A stretch of 64,000 nt of DNA. Source: Ulota crispa. Taxonomy: Eukaryota; Streptophyta; Bryopsida; Orthotrichales; Orthotrichaceae. The notes beneath the pieces were generated by a model, which made no database searches, was not told the DNA's origin, and saw nothing but the letters and a program-made list of their open reading frames with translations. Shown here piece after piece: positions 34,392 to 46,118 of this stretch (positions are counted from its first letter, which is position 1; every line of letters begins with the position of its first letter). The stretch covers positions 8,742,001 through 8,806,000 of the forward strand of contig OY987250.1 of NCBI GenBank assembly GCA_963920765.1, in the 5' to 3' direction. The position numbers were made by a program, and so were the translations under genes.

Positions 34392-37300
34392 TTACAACAA
34401 AGACGATGGGACAAGCGTTTGAAGGCCCAATTGTCTAGCTTTATCTGAGTTGTCGAAGTGTGGATCGTGAGGAAAAAGACGCCGTTGATCATCAGTTGGG
34501 TTTGCCAGCCAATGCCAATAAATCCAGGCCGCACCCACCACTGAAGCCATCGATAGGGCTGCCAAACCTCCAAAATGTTTCACATCATTAGCCACGATTG
34601 CCACTCCCAACATGACCAGTTCTGCCAAACTTGCTAATGATACTTCCGTTGTTCCCACGAGATTTGCTTGCGATGCTGGAATTGCGGTTTGGAAAATTTG
34701 AGCATCCACCATATCATAAGCCCAATAACCTAATCGAGAGATAACCTGCAGTTCTCAATCGATAACACATTAGCCAAGCTAAAACTCTGAAAATTGCTGA
34801 CTCTTAAGGTGCTTCTCTAAATTAAGGTTTTCCATATTACATCTCCACGTTTCAAAAAAATAAAGCATAGAAGACCTTCAGCTCCTATGTGTACAAAGGA
34901 AATTTCATAGAGCACGTTGACACTTACAGTTAAGAAGAGAAACAATATAAGTGAGCCTTGCAGCCCAAAAGGGTTACTCAAGTATACTGTAACCGCCATT
35001 GCAAGCACCACGGCTTGAAATATCAAAGAAGCTGCACCTGCCTGTTCATAGGCAAAACACCAACCACGTAGATATATTAGCATCTCAGAAAAAGAAACAA
35101 TCCCGCAAACCATGAAAAAAACTGTTTACAAAAATAGTTTTGTATGAAAAAAGATTTGAAGCTAGATGATGAATAAACATAGCAACGGTACCTTCAAAAC
35201 ACCGATCTTGCTAATCATTGTAGCTGAGAGGAATGTTGCGGCAAATCCCATGAGTGCACACAATCCTCTGAATAGCCCAACTAAAGAAGGATTTACTCCT
35301 GCAAATTCAAAGAAGAGCAATGAGTTTCGGCACAGATCATTCGGTTAATTTCGTTTTCTCCAATAATGCGAGGGAGCTCCAAACGCTAAATAAATAAATA
35401 AACATTTGCATGCACCCAAAACATCACTACCCCAGTTCACATCTCCTTCACAACATTCAATGTACAGAAAAACTTAGAGCCCCTATTGATACAAAAAATT
35501 CTTTATTCACAATAGAAGACGTACCTTGTTGAGTGAGATATGTTGTCATCAAACCACCAGGAGCTAAGACTGCATTGAAATATAAAAGCACGTAAGCGAG
35601 ACTAGCAGGTAGCACAGGTTGCGCCAGGTACTGTTTCCAACCTCGAATAACAGCTTGTAAGCCCCCCTCAGCTGCAAGTTAAAACATCCCGTGACGTTAG
35701 TAGAAACATTACTGGGGGCCACAGATGTTGATTTTGAATTCTTACAAGCATAATAAATACAGAAATTAGCACATTCAAAAGTTTCACAAAGAACCCAGCA
35801 TAAAATTATACTAGCAAATGAGTACAAAGCTTTTCAGCATCAAAACTACCAACTAGTGCCCAACACTCATACACGGCTTTGCGACTATACCTGCTTCTTC
35901 ATGCTGCCCATCTGTATTACTACCCTTCGTTTTGTCCCCAGAATTTGCATGCTTAGGACGCTGAAGTGTTCCCTTAGAATTTTTGTCGGTCATGTCTACT
36001 AAGTGTAACTGCAAGCATACATACATAAAGATAATCAATTAGAGCGGTATGTCACAAACATGGTGCAATCGTGCTGACCTTACTGAAGCACAATAAAACT
36101 TACAATAGAAACATTGAGATTTGCGCCAAATAAACGGTACATAAGGTTTCCTGAAAAGTTTACTGAAAAATTGGAAGATACATACCAAAATAGGAAGAGA
36201 GACGACCATTGCTCCCACTGCCAATTTCACACACAGCTCTGGGTCGTACTTTGACAAAAGTAATCCGAAGATGAACGGTCCTGCTATCTGTGAAATATAG
36301 ATACATAAAGGGCGACTACAATAAGTGGCAGCTCAAAACATAACACCAGTAGAGAATTGTTTTATAAAAAAAAACCCAAAGAAAAAAGGCTTTGTAAAAA
36401 CCTCGCAGACGAGCTCAACCCTTCGAAGAATAGCATTCGCTTCTGCTAGGGCAATAGGGCGGTTAGCGCCAGCCAGCTGATCAGAAATTAATCAAAAGTC
36501 AGTCTCAATAAAAATCAATATAAAAAGCACAAACGATCAGCTTATGAAATCTACAAAAGAGATGTTATGGTTACGACACAACAAAACACGAGCTTGTATC
36601 ACCTAGTGCATTGACGGAGTACGCAAAGAGAGATAGAAAAGGCTACAAAGGCTATTGATGATGAAGATTTAACATGACAATTTCTATCATTATACGCACT
36701 GCACATGCTGCACACCGCAATCAGAAAATAAATCTCACCAAAACGACCCAATCTCTTTCAAATGCCACACCAGTAGCAAGCCCAGTCAACCGCTCCACGG
36801 CAGAGGCAGCAACAAGCACCAAAAACCATGGTTGGAGAAACAAAACGGAGGCTGTAGTAGCTATTGGTGCTGCTCCACTAAGAGCATATATAGTGACTCC
36901 TGCCGAAGTCAACATAGACAATGTCTGCAATACAGAATTACAGTATCTACTGTCAATAGCGCACTACGATTAAAGAAGAACACTAGTCAAGGAAAACTTG
37001 AATGCGAATAGTACAAATTCCATCCAAGACATTATCAAAGCCAGGTAGGTGCGGACATTAAGTGCTTCACAATACATTGCAGTTTGCAAAACTACCGACC
37101 TGCACGACGCATAAGGCTTTAAAGGCAGCCACTCGAGGCATCGAGTCCATAAGAGCTCCTACCCAAGGACCAGCGGCAAATATAACAAGCTGCCACCAAT
37201 TCACATGTGATATCAGTGTACTTTCACATTGTACTGCAAGACAAAAAAAATTTAAGGACAACGTGCACCTAATCCCCGACAGTCGACTTAAGAGTTTTAT

Positions 37301-39233
37301 TTGTAACATAATCATCAATGATATAACGTCTACGATCAGCTGAATTCTGAGCATATCTAGGCTAGTTATAGCCGGACATCACGATCATTAGCTGCAGTTC
37401 TTGGGACTCGCTGCAACTGAAAGATAGGAGCAACCTACCTGGCTCACGAAGCTGACCACAGCAACAGGAAGGAGGGTATGGTGCATCACGGCAATAACAG
37501 CAGGCCAGGCAAAGCGCCAGGTGTGCTCCACAAAGCAGGAGGCAAAATAGCTGCCAAAGAGGGCTGAACTACGCAAGCAAACCAGCAACACAACACTCCG
37601 TAAGAGGAAGGCAGGAAGACAGGAGGTACCTGGGCAACAAAGCTAACCACAGCCACAGGAAGCAGAGATCTGTGCAGCTGGGCTATCAGCAAGGGTAGTG
37701 CAAAGCGCCAGATTCGCTCCATGAGGCATGATGCGACAAATGTAGGATACATTGCTGGCATGGCAGCATTCCAACCCCGTCCCCTCATATAAGCTAGCGG
37801 CCCACTCTCTGATACTGCTCATCCCGGGAAGGTACCAAAGTAACACCTAAGAGTGACGTCTGCCTATACTCAAGAACTATGCCGATGTTTTCACTCAAAA
37901 ACAACATGCACTACAGAACCAAACATGGTCAAACAACACCCCCTACAATGTAAGACCACAGACGCAACGTTTACAGAGATCCACGTTTAACATGACCAAG
38001 TGCGGGAACGTGAAATGATTGGAACAAAGAAAAACTTTGTGAAACGAATCCACGCTAGTAAAATTCATAAAAACAAACAGATAAAACAGAAATCCCGATA
38101 GAACTGACCGTCGGTCGGAATCGTGATTTCGATGACGAGAAAAGAAAACAACAATACAGTGTAATGCAAATGAAATTAAGCAAAACAAACGCTGAATCGT
38201 ACGAGAAAGGTCCTTACCGTAAAGACCCTCAGGATGTGCTGGAGTGGCGGCCAACTTCTCTTGCTCTTCCAGAGATTGAACCTGGTGGCAAAACAACTAA
38301 ATTCAATTAACATGATGAAATTACACTTCCTTTCCTTCAAAACAACGAAGAACCAGATTGTCGAATCTGTTAGTTGATACGCATCGGAAAAAAACAGAAC
38401 AATTTTTTGATTATACTGAAACTCTTCCATCCGCACTCATTTCTCTCACACTCTAAAGAACACCATGCGATAAGTACGTCTGCAGAACAACTCGAGCATT
38501 GAAGAAACTATCAGACGGCAAGCATAACTACCTGCATAAGAGGTAACAAAACTTCCACGGCTGCTTCATCTTCAAGCGGAAAGATCCCCGGCTTTGCTTC
38601 TTCCAAGTCGCTCGCAAGCACTTTCTTCAACACGGTTTCGTCAGTAACGAGATGAGTCACTTCAGCACCATGATCTTGGTAGAAGCACCGGTACGAGGGA
38701 TAGCCAACGTTTTGCCTGCAACATCACAAACATCACACAATTTAGGTTTTCGAAATTATTCACATCCAGCGATTCCAAAACATGATATCTCCCACTAAAT
38801 CACGCATGACTCTGACAGCCTCAATCGCAAATCATTGAGCCAAAACAAACTACTTTGAAAAGCTAATTATTTTCAAAATAATAAGCAAACAGCCGCACAA
38901 ACAAACATACCGAAAAGCAATAGTTTTATATCAAAGTCAGAATAGATCCCTTCAGAGAATTGAACTAACAATACCGCAACCTTAACACAAGTGTAAATTT
39001 CGAATTGGCATTCAAAAAACGAAAGTTTAAAGAATAATATCACACCTGAGAACAGGCTTTAGGTCAACACGCAGCCGTTCCTGATGAACAATTTGAAACT
39101 CTTTGTGTCTCCAACCTTGATTTCCGACTGAAATTCCACCAGAGCGAGACTTCGCAACCACTTTCTGCCTGGAATTTAGTTGTTGCTGTGGAGACGAGTG
39201 CAGCGAGGGGCGCAACAACGTATGAATCGCCAT
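34392..39233 (-). CDS. IREG3: Chloroplast ferroportin-like transporter with duplicated exon
   Basis: Member of the ferroportin (SLC40A) family, closest to plant IREG3/MAR1, a plastid envelope transporter linked to iron and to aminoglycoside uptake. Coding exons: 39233-39046, 38715-38532, 38281-38218, then either 37754-37630 or 37563-37439, then 37189-37100, 36924-36739, 36476-36402, 36287-36186, 36008-35891, 35671-35525, 35298-35192, 35041-34928, 34745-34392. Using one of the two alternative exons, every junction is phase-consistent and yields 617 aa (Arabidopsis MAR1 about 598). The first 40 residues ([14 protein letters not shown] start) are rich in Ser, Arg and Gln with no acids, like a plastid transit peptide. 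Family words include [36 protein letters not shown] and [18 protein letters not shown]. Multiple membrane helices follow. No lesions. Confidence 0.9.
37439..37563 (-). other. IREG3: Alternative exon B (125 nt) of the IREG3-like gene
   Basis: Acceptor GTTCAG, donor CAG-GTAGGT; enters in phase 1 and leaves in phase 0. It encodes about residues 146-187: the first membrane helix and the loop to the second. Key words are [14 protein letters not shown] and [16 protein letters not shown] is the version I recall from flowering-plant MAR1, so exon B is likely the ancestral form. Upstream is a pyrimidine-rich tract. Confidence 0.85.
37630..37754 (-). other. IREG3: Alternative exon A (125 nt) of the IREG3-like gene
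   Basis: Acceptor ATGCCAG, donor CAG-GTACCT; same length and same phases as exon B. 24 of 42 encoded residues are identical ([17 protein letters not shown]), but it has [10 protein letters not shown] where B has [11 protein letters not shown] second in-frame acceptor (TATCAG) 54 nt upstream would lengthen it. Its polypyrimidine tract is weaker than that of exon B. The open frame and conserved positions argue against a decayed relic. Confidence 0.75.
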
Positions 39234-40783
39234 ACTTACAGCTCCTTAATATCCTCGCGTTCAATTCCGCGGCCTTTCCAGAGGCCAACCCTACGCACAC
39301 CACTCTGACCATCCAGATAACGCCTCGAAATAATATTAACCTCCTCTCTCTCTCACGATTGAACTCGTCCAAGAAACTCGCTTACAAACAACCCAGCGTT
39401 AACATGTCCCTGTAGAAATCGCCGAACAACTTCTCCAAACTCCTCACTCCCGTGATAACCATCAGATGACACGTCTTTTCTCCCATAGACTTCTTCTCAC
39501 CAAAGAACCGCTTCGACAAAATCTCTAATACGACCTCCTCAACGGCACGAATAACGTCTCGCCTCTTAAGAATTCGCTGCCAGCAAGATCAAGGCTCAAT
39601 CACGGTCGCATGAAAAGCCTCAATCGCTCCAAATCGGTTCGCCACAGCAGTGCGCTTCCTCTTCAAAGAATAGGTCGCGCCGTCTCCTGTTTCTTTTCAA
39701 AATCCTCGCCGCACTCAAATTTCGAGCTGCATCCAGAGGTGCACCACAAGCTGCATGGCAACGGGAGATTGGAGTGCGGTAAAGTTATCCACAAATGCAC
39801 TGCTCCGGCGACTCGACTGGTTTTGAGAGAGCAGGTGGTGAGGACGAAGGGTACAGTAAGCGGGTATAGGGTACAGGCGCAGGTATAGGGTACAGAGCGG
39901 AAGCGTGCGGCGCGGGTGTGAACGCGAGCCGGGCCGGGCCGATTTGGGCGGGGTTGCTACTTGCTAGATGGTGGCCTCTTTGTGGACCACCCGTTGGGCC
40001 GGTCGCCGCTCTTTTCGTTTACCTCTTTCTTTCCAGAGCCTCTTCCGGATAACCCATTAACGACCTGGGTTCCGAAAATACACGGGAAATCGACCACATT
40101 CTCGTCGTTAATGGGATAACCTGTGATCCCAACCCCACTTGAGACTTGACTTTGTTCTCTCAGATTCTGACAAACTCTTTCATGTGAAAAATTATTTGGA
40201 AATCTCACTTTTTGTGACTCTTTCTCATGAAATTTTCCATCTTGATTATTTTTTAAATTATAGGCTGTAATATTGGAGAAGTTTGGATGTTTTATCTTTA
40301 GAGTTTACTATATATTTTTAAAGCTTGTTTGCAAAGGCATTTCATTTTGACTTCTACATGCATTGGGATGCATTTTGAACTTTGATTGTTTCATTTCTTA
40401 GTAAAAATAGAATTGTCACTCAATGAGAAAAAGGTTTGTTTTTTTTCCCTCTATTGAGATTGGAAAACTCCAAGTTTTTTACTTGAAATGGAGACTTTTA
40501 AGTGCAAGTCAAACTCACCTCCATGGGCAATCTTAGTAATTGGAGATTGCAATTGCAATCTAAGATGCGTCGACTTTCAGTACTTTCAATTCAATTCTAA
40601 TAAGATAATTGGGTTTAAAGTACATGAATACAAGTAAAAAGGAAACACACCAATCATACTTCAAGATATGTGTCTTTCTTTGTTTTATTGAAAGTTTTGA
40701 ATTTATACTTTAAAGTGGAGTTGTTGATTCTTGTTTCATTATTACACTTGTGTGTCAAAATACCATGAAGCTCTCCATTTTAG
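39234..40783 (-). promoter_or_regulatory. IREG3-like promoter/leader and intergenic DNA
   Basis: From 39234 to about 40150 the sequence is markedly richer in GC and CpG than the surroundings (GCCGGGCCGGGCC near 39930). This is consistent with an upstream regulatory region for the minus-strand gene. An imperfect inverted repeat lies at 40047-40120. From 40150 on it is AT-rich with nothing recognised. ORFs at 39610-39888 and 39957-40208 lack family features. Confidence 0.4.
40047..40120. repeat. Short inverted repeat
   Basis: GGATAACCCATTAACGAC at the left and GTCGTTAATGGGATAAC at the right are reverse complements with one or two mismatches. They surround about 40 bp and could be a tiny MITE remnant or a hairpin. 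Confidence 0.6.
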
Positions 40784-41169
40784 TTAACCCCTAAACATCA
40801 ACAAGGATAAAAATTGTCCTCCGGCCACCAAAAAACAAGCTCACTTACAAAAAAAAATTAAAAAAAAAAAAAGTTGTTTTTCAGCTAATTTTTTTATAGA
40901 AGTGATCATAAATATATAGTGCATCATGGAAGGCAAAAAACAATCTTAGCAAATGTACTCATATTTTTTGATAACCAAATTGTGAGAAGATTCAAAAACA
41001 TAATGTTAGGTCTCATGCTGCCCATCTTGCACTTTTCATGAGGGTACCATGCACTGTTGACTTTTGCAACTTTAAGAAAAAAAATTCTAATGGGTAGGCA
41101 CCTACCACACCACCATAGAAACCAGTGTAGAGGGCAAGCACAGTCACCCATTCAACATTCAAGGGTTAA
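40784..41169 (+). mobile_element. F-family TTAA element, uninterrupted reference copy
   Basis: TTAA at 40784-40787 and 41166-41169, 386 bp. It gives the uninterrupted sequence for the composite at 1871-5080, including the TTTAAG site at about 41070-41075 where that copy carries A2. No coding potential. Confidence 0.75.
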
Positions 41170-41386
41170 TGGTCTTGAAGCAAATCAAATTTGCATTAAG
41201 TCGATTGGACTTTCATAACATTATTCAGCAATTGTTAGCAACAAATTTGTCCTTGTATTTATACAGTAGTGATGCTTTGTTCATTAATATTGGAAGAATT
41301 TTTTTTCTGACAAAGACCATTTGAACAAGTGTCATGTTCATTCTTTGCATATACTTCTCTCACATGTTTTGGATTGTATGATGTTA

Positions 41387-41689
41387 GAGCATCTCCACCA
41401 GTCCAAGCTCTTTCAAAAAATTTCATATGTTTTGGCCGGCCCTCAAGCTCCTTGATCTCCACCCATGCTCTTCAAAAAGGTGGCCTTGCACTCCAACACG
41501 TCCCATAAATAATCAGTTGACCACTTATCAAAAAGAGTAGAGGATAAAATTCACTAAACTTAAGATGAATAATGTCTTGAAGGACCCTTACTAGACACGG
41601 TAGAACAAAGTGTCTTGAGAAAGTTTTGAGAGGGATCTCAACACTTTTCATCCACTTTGAGTGTGTTAGAGTCACCGGTGGAGATGCCC
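41387..41689. mobile_element. MITE with TTA target duplication
   Basis: TTA at 41384-41386 and 41690-41692 flank ends GAGCATCTCCACCAGTCC and GGGCATCTCCACCGGTGAC (read inward), 303 bp. The 3-bp TTA duplication and terminal type fit PIF/Harbinger (Tourist-like) MITEs. The short ORF inside is not a gene. Confidence 0.75.
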
Positions 41690-44280
41690 TTAGTGCATCA
41701 TCTGCTACTACATCCATTGGTTGAATTCTCAACCTTTTACATCAATAGAACATTTTAATTCCTCTATTTTTTAAGGATCCTTTTACCTTGTTAAACAATT
41801 TGATGCACTAGATAATGTAAAAGTAAAGCCCTGTAACAATAAACATGTTATGCCACATGTGTGACAATGATTTTAGTTTTGTAAGAAGAATGTGTTTTCA
41901 CATCACCAAACATAGCCTCAATGATTGAACCTTGTTCAAATACAATTGAGCAAGGGACTCATAAGAAGACACCACCATGCTACCCTAATGCCATATTATG
42001 AAAAAAATAAAAATAAAAATAAAAATATATATACACCTCTCCTTGCCAAATGTGTGACTGCCAATTGTACAAAACATGGGTTTTGTCAAGGTTACTTTTG
42101 CAAACGTTTCAATGAATTTTGAATGGTAGCATTAGGGGGTTTCAAAAGCTTGGAACATTTTGCAAGCAATTTCTTCTTTTTCCTCTTTATACATTTTTAG
42201 CAAGAAACACGCTTGATCTTTCACAATGATTTCCTAACTTTCTTAAATTTTAAAGCCCACGCTAGCACTTTTTTTCACCACGCTCAATACACACACAAAA
42301 ATTGGTTTTTTTTTATGAGAAGACTTGAATTTTGAGTGAGAAAACTATCATTTTGCATAATTAAAAAGAGCACCAATTTTTTTTTTTTTGCCCCCAAGAT
42401 TTGAAACTCCCTAATATGAAGCCTCGAGTGCAAATACCAACTTGAAAAACGAGTCAAGAACTCGGCACAGAATGATAGCAACATTCAGTAAGGTCTTGAG
42501 GAGTTCACAATCGGGGTAACTCATTTCAGACTGGGGAACAAAGAAAATGAAAAATAAGAAAAAGAAAAGAAAAGGTAGAATGGAGCGGGTCCGAAAGGGA
42601 TGGCGGGCATGAGGTGCGGCAACCCGGGCATTTTACTAGGAATCCGGGACACACGCAAAGCGGAATTGTTGATATGGGGAAGGCTGTGGCCAATGAAGAG
42701 AGGCAGATGTGGAGCAACCGCAACCCCCACTTTTCCAATTCAAAGTGCATTTCGTTCCAGCCAAGCCCAAGCTCGGTAAAGATTTCAGATCCGGCTCTGG
42801 CTCTACTTTCAGTTGATTTGGGGGCCTACCTTTGGACGCTGGAATCATCATGTAAAGTGGGGAGGCGGTTTGCGTCAAGGTTGACTCAACATTGTTAACC
42901 TTCACTGGGGTTCCCTTTGGCTCCCCAAAAATGAGGATCTCTCAGCCAATGTCATTTGTCAGCTCTGTCCCAAGACCAATGAGCTTTGAGAAACTATAAC
43001 TAAAACCTCCCTTAGGTATATGGGGAGGCATATTCCTACACAGTTGGGGGGAGGAATCAAACCGGCTTAACAATGTTATGGAACTTCCATGGTGATTCAG
43101 GAATTAAAAATCCAAGAAAAGATAAACAGTAGGAGTAGTTACGGCTTCAAAGAATGAAAAGAGAATGGAGATTGAGAAGTTGTGGAGAGAAAGGAGGTGT
43201 CAATAGGAGCTTGTTCTTTGTGAAGATGATGTGACACCCTCATTTGTGTGTTTTGGAGAATGAGAACGGAGAATGGAGAATGGTTTACTTAGAGAAAGGT
43301 AGCACAATTAGTGATTGGAGGAGCATAAAGAATTAGGGTGAAAAGCAATTCACAAGCAGGGAAAACAAGTACACCATGGTAAGAAGTTCACACGCTAACT
43401 CATTCTCCACTCCATTCTTCACCTTCGGAGGAGAAGAATGGGACGCTGAGAAGTTTCACACGTGAAGCAGAACACAAACTCCGGCAACCACCAGCGATAA
43501 GACATGTCTGCATTCTCATTCTCCACTTTTGGAGATGAAAGTGCCATGACTACCCCTAATGTTACATTGTAAACTTGTTTGTCATTTAGGATATTTTCAA
43601 TTCTGGGATAGCATGGAAATTTGCTTTAAGTCCCATTAAATTTTCAAATTTAGATTGATGGAGAGCAACAAATTAGGACTAATAGTTTTACACTATTTCT
43701 TGAGTTTTGATTTTGACAAGCCCCACATGGCAAAAATAAAGGGACCAATTTGAGATTTGTTAAATCTTTTTAGAAATGTCTAAATGGTAACACTTTTTGG
43801 AGGTTTTGGGTGCCAAAGAATGAGAATTGTGCAAGAGTTATGCGGAGCAAAAAAACAAAAACCTAACTTAGTTTGGAGCATAATCCCAGTGATGCATTTT
43901 CTTAACGTATTTTGAAAAATGGAATTTTGGCATTCCTTTTTGTCATTCACGCCTCAACAATTTGGGTGGTGGCATTGAATTGAGACTTGCTAACGTGGAA
44001 TGTGGGATATTCTGTGATCTTGCACATAGAACTTTTAATACGTTTTGTAAATTTATTCAGTTACATAAGCCCTTGCAAGCTCCACAAAACCTTAGCATAC
44101 CAAGAAGCGAGTACAGGCACTCCAAGTCCTAAGTTCCACGTGAATTTGCAAGATTTGATTGATCAAGTGATTGGAAATTGGCACTAAGAGCTTTACACTG
44201 AGTTTCTTGTCCCAAATCGCTTAGAATTGCTCCATTGCTAACGTTTCTGGGTAAATTTAGGCATAAAATAGTGAGATTTA
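41690..44280. other. Intergenic, no gene recognised
   Basis: Between 42530 and 43560 the composition is less AT-rich, with repeated GAGAATG / CATTCTC words in both orientations (for example near 43255-43285, 43400 and 43520), suggesting decayed inverted repeats. Overlapping ORFs at 42520-42905 on both strands have no recognisable family features. No gene can be supported. Confidence 0.4.
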
Positions 44281-44465
44281 GGGTATGTTCACACTTGGTC
44301 TTAACCCTACATCACCCAAGGGGACGAAATATGTCTCGTTTCGTGAGTATTTTGAGATAGGGTTAACTAGGGTAGTAGCAAAGGAAAGTTAGATGCATCT
44401 GGACATACTTTTAGACTACATTCATATTATTGATACCCCTCCTAATATCAAGTGTGAACATACCC
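44281..44465. mobile_element. Tourist-like MITE, 185 bp, TTA target duplication
   Basis: Perfect 17-bp inverted ends GGGTATGTTCACACTTG, flanked by TTA at 44278-44280 and 44466-44468. The end sequence and TSD agree with PIF/Harbinger. No coding capacity. Confidence 0.88.
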
Positions 44466-44939
44466 TTAACATCAAAAAATGAGTTTCAAAAAACAGAAAC
44501 CTGAATTTGGACACAAGGCACAACAACTTGTTTGTTTGGAAAAATTCAAACATTCTTTTTAACAATTTTGTTTTCCCTTTTACAACACAACAAATGTTGG
44601 AATATAGAATTGAATTAGACCTATAGAGGTGGGACTTGGAACATGGTGAGAAGCACCCTTATGTCCCAAATTCCAACTCTCCACATCTTAGTTCAGCAAC
44701 ACACTCCAACTCTATAGATTTTAGTCCAACTTTGTTCAGAAAAATAATTCATGCAAAACAACTGCTGAAACGTAAGTCCCAAATTTTAACTTCTGTTTTC
44801 ATTTGGAACAAAATCCTGTTTTCTTGGTGCAATTTTTTTAAATTTTTGTCCTCACTTTTCAACCTCAACCAATCAGATTGTCAGAAGTTAGTGTTGACTT
44901 GGGATGTTGAGTGAGCGACAGTAGTTCTTCATCCAATTG

Positions 44940-45413
44940 TAAGGTGGGAGCACCTTAAATGGACAGGATTCGTTCATGGACACCTATAAAACAGGTCATG
45001 TAAGACCCAATCATTGGGTAAATGAAACACAAATTAGAAGTATGAGATCCAGCAGCTAGGCCAATTGGACACCAACCATGGGTATGAGTGATCACAGTGA
45101 CCATTTTAAGCATTAAAGTGATATATTCTTGAACTCTCATGTTCACTCATTTGGTTTTCTCTGTGTTTGTTTTCCCAAGATTCATGATTGATTTACAACA
45201 GGTCTAGTGTTCACAACAGGTGTATCTACAATCTCGTTTTCAAAAATTCATATTTTATTCATAAAATTGCAAAATAATATGAGGACAATTTTCTGCCCAT
45301 CTATGCTCATTTCCTAACAAAAAATTGTATTCAAAATTTTAGTGCACCTTCTTCTTGAATTGATCTAACAAAAGTGTCCATTTAAAGTGTCCATTTAAAG
45401 TGCTCCTGCCTTA
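44940..45413. mobile_element. MITE-like element with 24-bp inverted ends
   Basis: Left TAAGGTGGGAGCACCTTAAA and right (reverse complement) TAAGGCAGGAGCACTTTAAA, both followed by TGGAC. The inner right end carries a partial 16-bp tandem repeat (GTCCATTTAAAGTGTC). The superfamily is not determined. Confidence 0.6.
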
Positions 45414-45675
45414 GGGCTGGTTCTGAATTTTTACGGACTCGTGGATGCCACGTGGCAAAGACCAGACCAATTCTCACGACACGTACACCCTATAGCAATA
45501 TCAAAGGTATTGTAGTGAGAAAAGAGAGGTGAAAAGGTACTTCACTCAAAACATTAGGGGTCTCATTCAAGGATCCTCAAGGTTAGAAAAATTTATCATC
45601 CAAGATGTGCATGATGTGGTACACAATTATTCATGATGAAACAAATTTTGGCGTGAATGTAAGATTTCACGGTAT

Positions 45676-45902
45676 TAACCCTTAAACAACCAAAAGGTCC
45701 TTTGCAACGAGTACAATACAAGGTGTTTTTCTTGTATTTGGAATGGATCCACACCTCTACTACATTTGAGATCAATAACGAAGTTGGAGAATAGAGTCAA
45801 TGTGGTTCTAGTGAGCAACTTGAGATCCCAAATTAAAATTTCTTATTGGTAGCAAATGACAATTATACGTCAACATATATACTATGCCCTATGGTTGTTT
45901 AA
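45676..45902 (-). mobile_element. E-family TTAA element, inverted copy
   Basis: TTAA at 45676-45679 and 45899-45902, 227 bp. It is the reverse complement of the copies at 6.7 and 33.8 kb (CCACACCTCTACTACATTTG, GGTAGCAAATG). It shares its right TTAA with the following element. Confidence 0.7.
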
Positions 45903-46118
45903 CCCCTGAAGGGCCCTTGGGCTCTAGAGATACAGTACCAAATATGATCCCAACTAGTATTTAGAAGTTTGAATCAGTTAGAAATTAAGTGTTACAACCA
46001 TACATATTGAAGAGTTGTTTGATGGTAGGTGCATAATTTTTTTTGGAAAGCCCTCAGAGCAACTCAAATACTTTTGTATATACGGCCGCAAAGGGCTTTC
46101 GAGCCGTTCAAGAGTTAA
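45899..46118 (+). mobile_element. Short TTAA element abutting the E copy
   Basis: Ends TTAACCCCTGAAGGGCCC and GAGCCGTTCAAGAGTTAA, 220 bp. The subterminal CGCAAAGGGC recalls the E family, but the interior differs. Confidence 0.55.

Noticed and set aside
37439..37754. Exons A and B used together as consecutive constitutive exons
   Set aside because: Together they add 250 nt, which breaks the frame of all downstream exons that otherwise match the family perfectly.
42521..42905. Overlapping ORFs of 69-94 codons on both strands
   Set aside because: Mutually overlapping frames in a slightly GC-richer stretch with no family motifs; probably chance.
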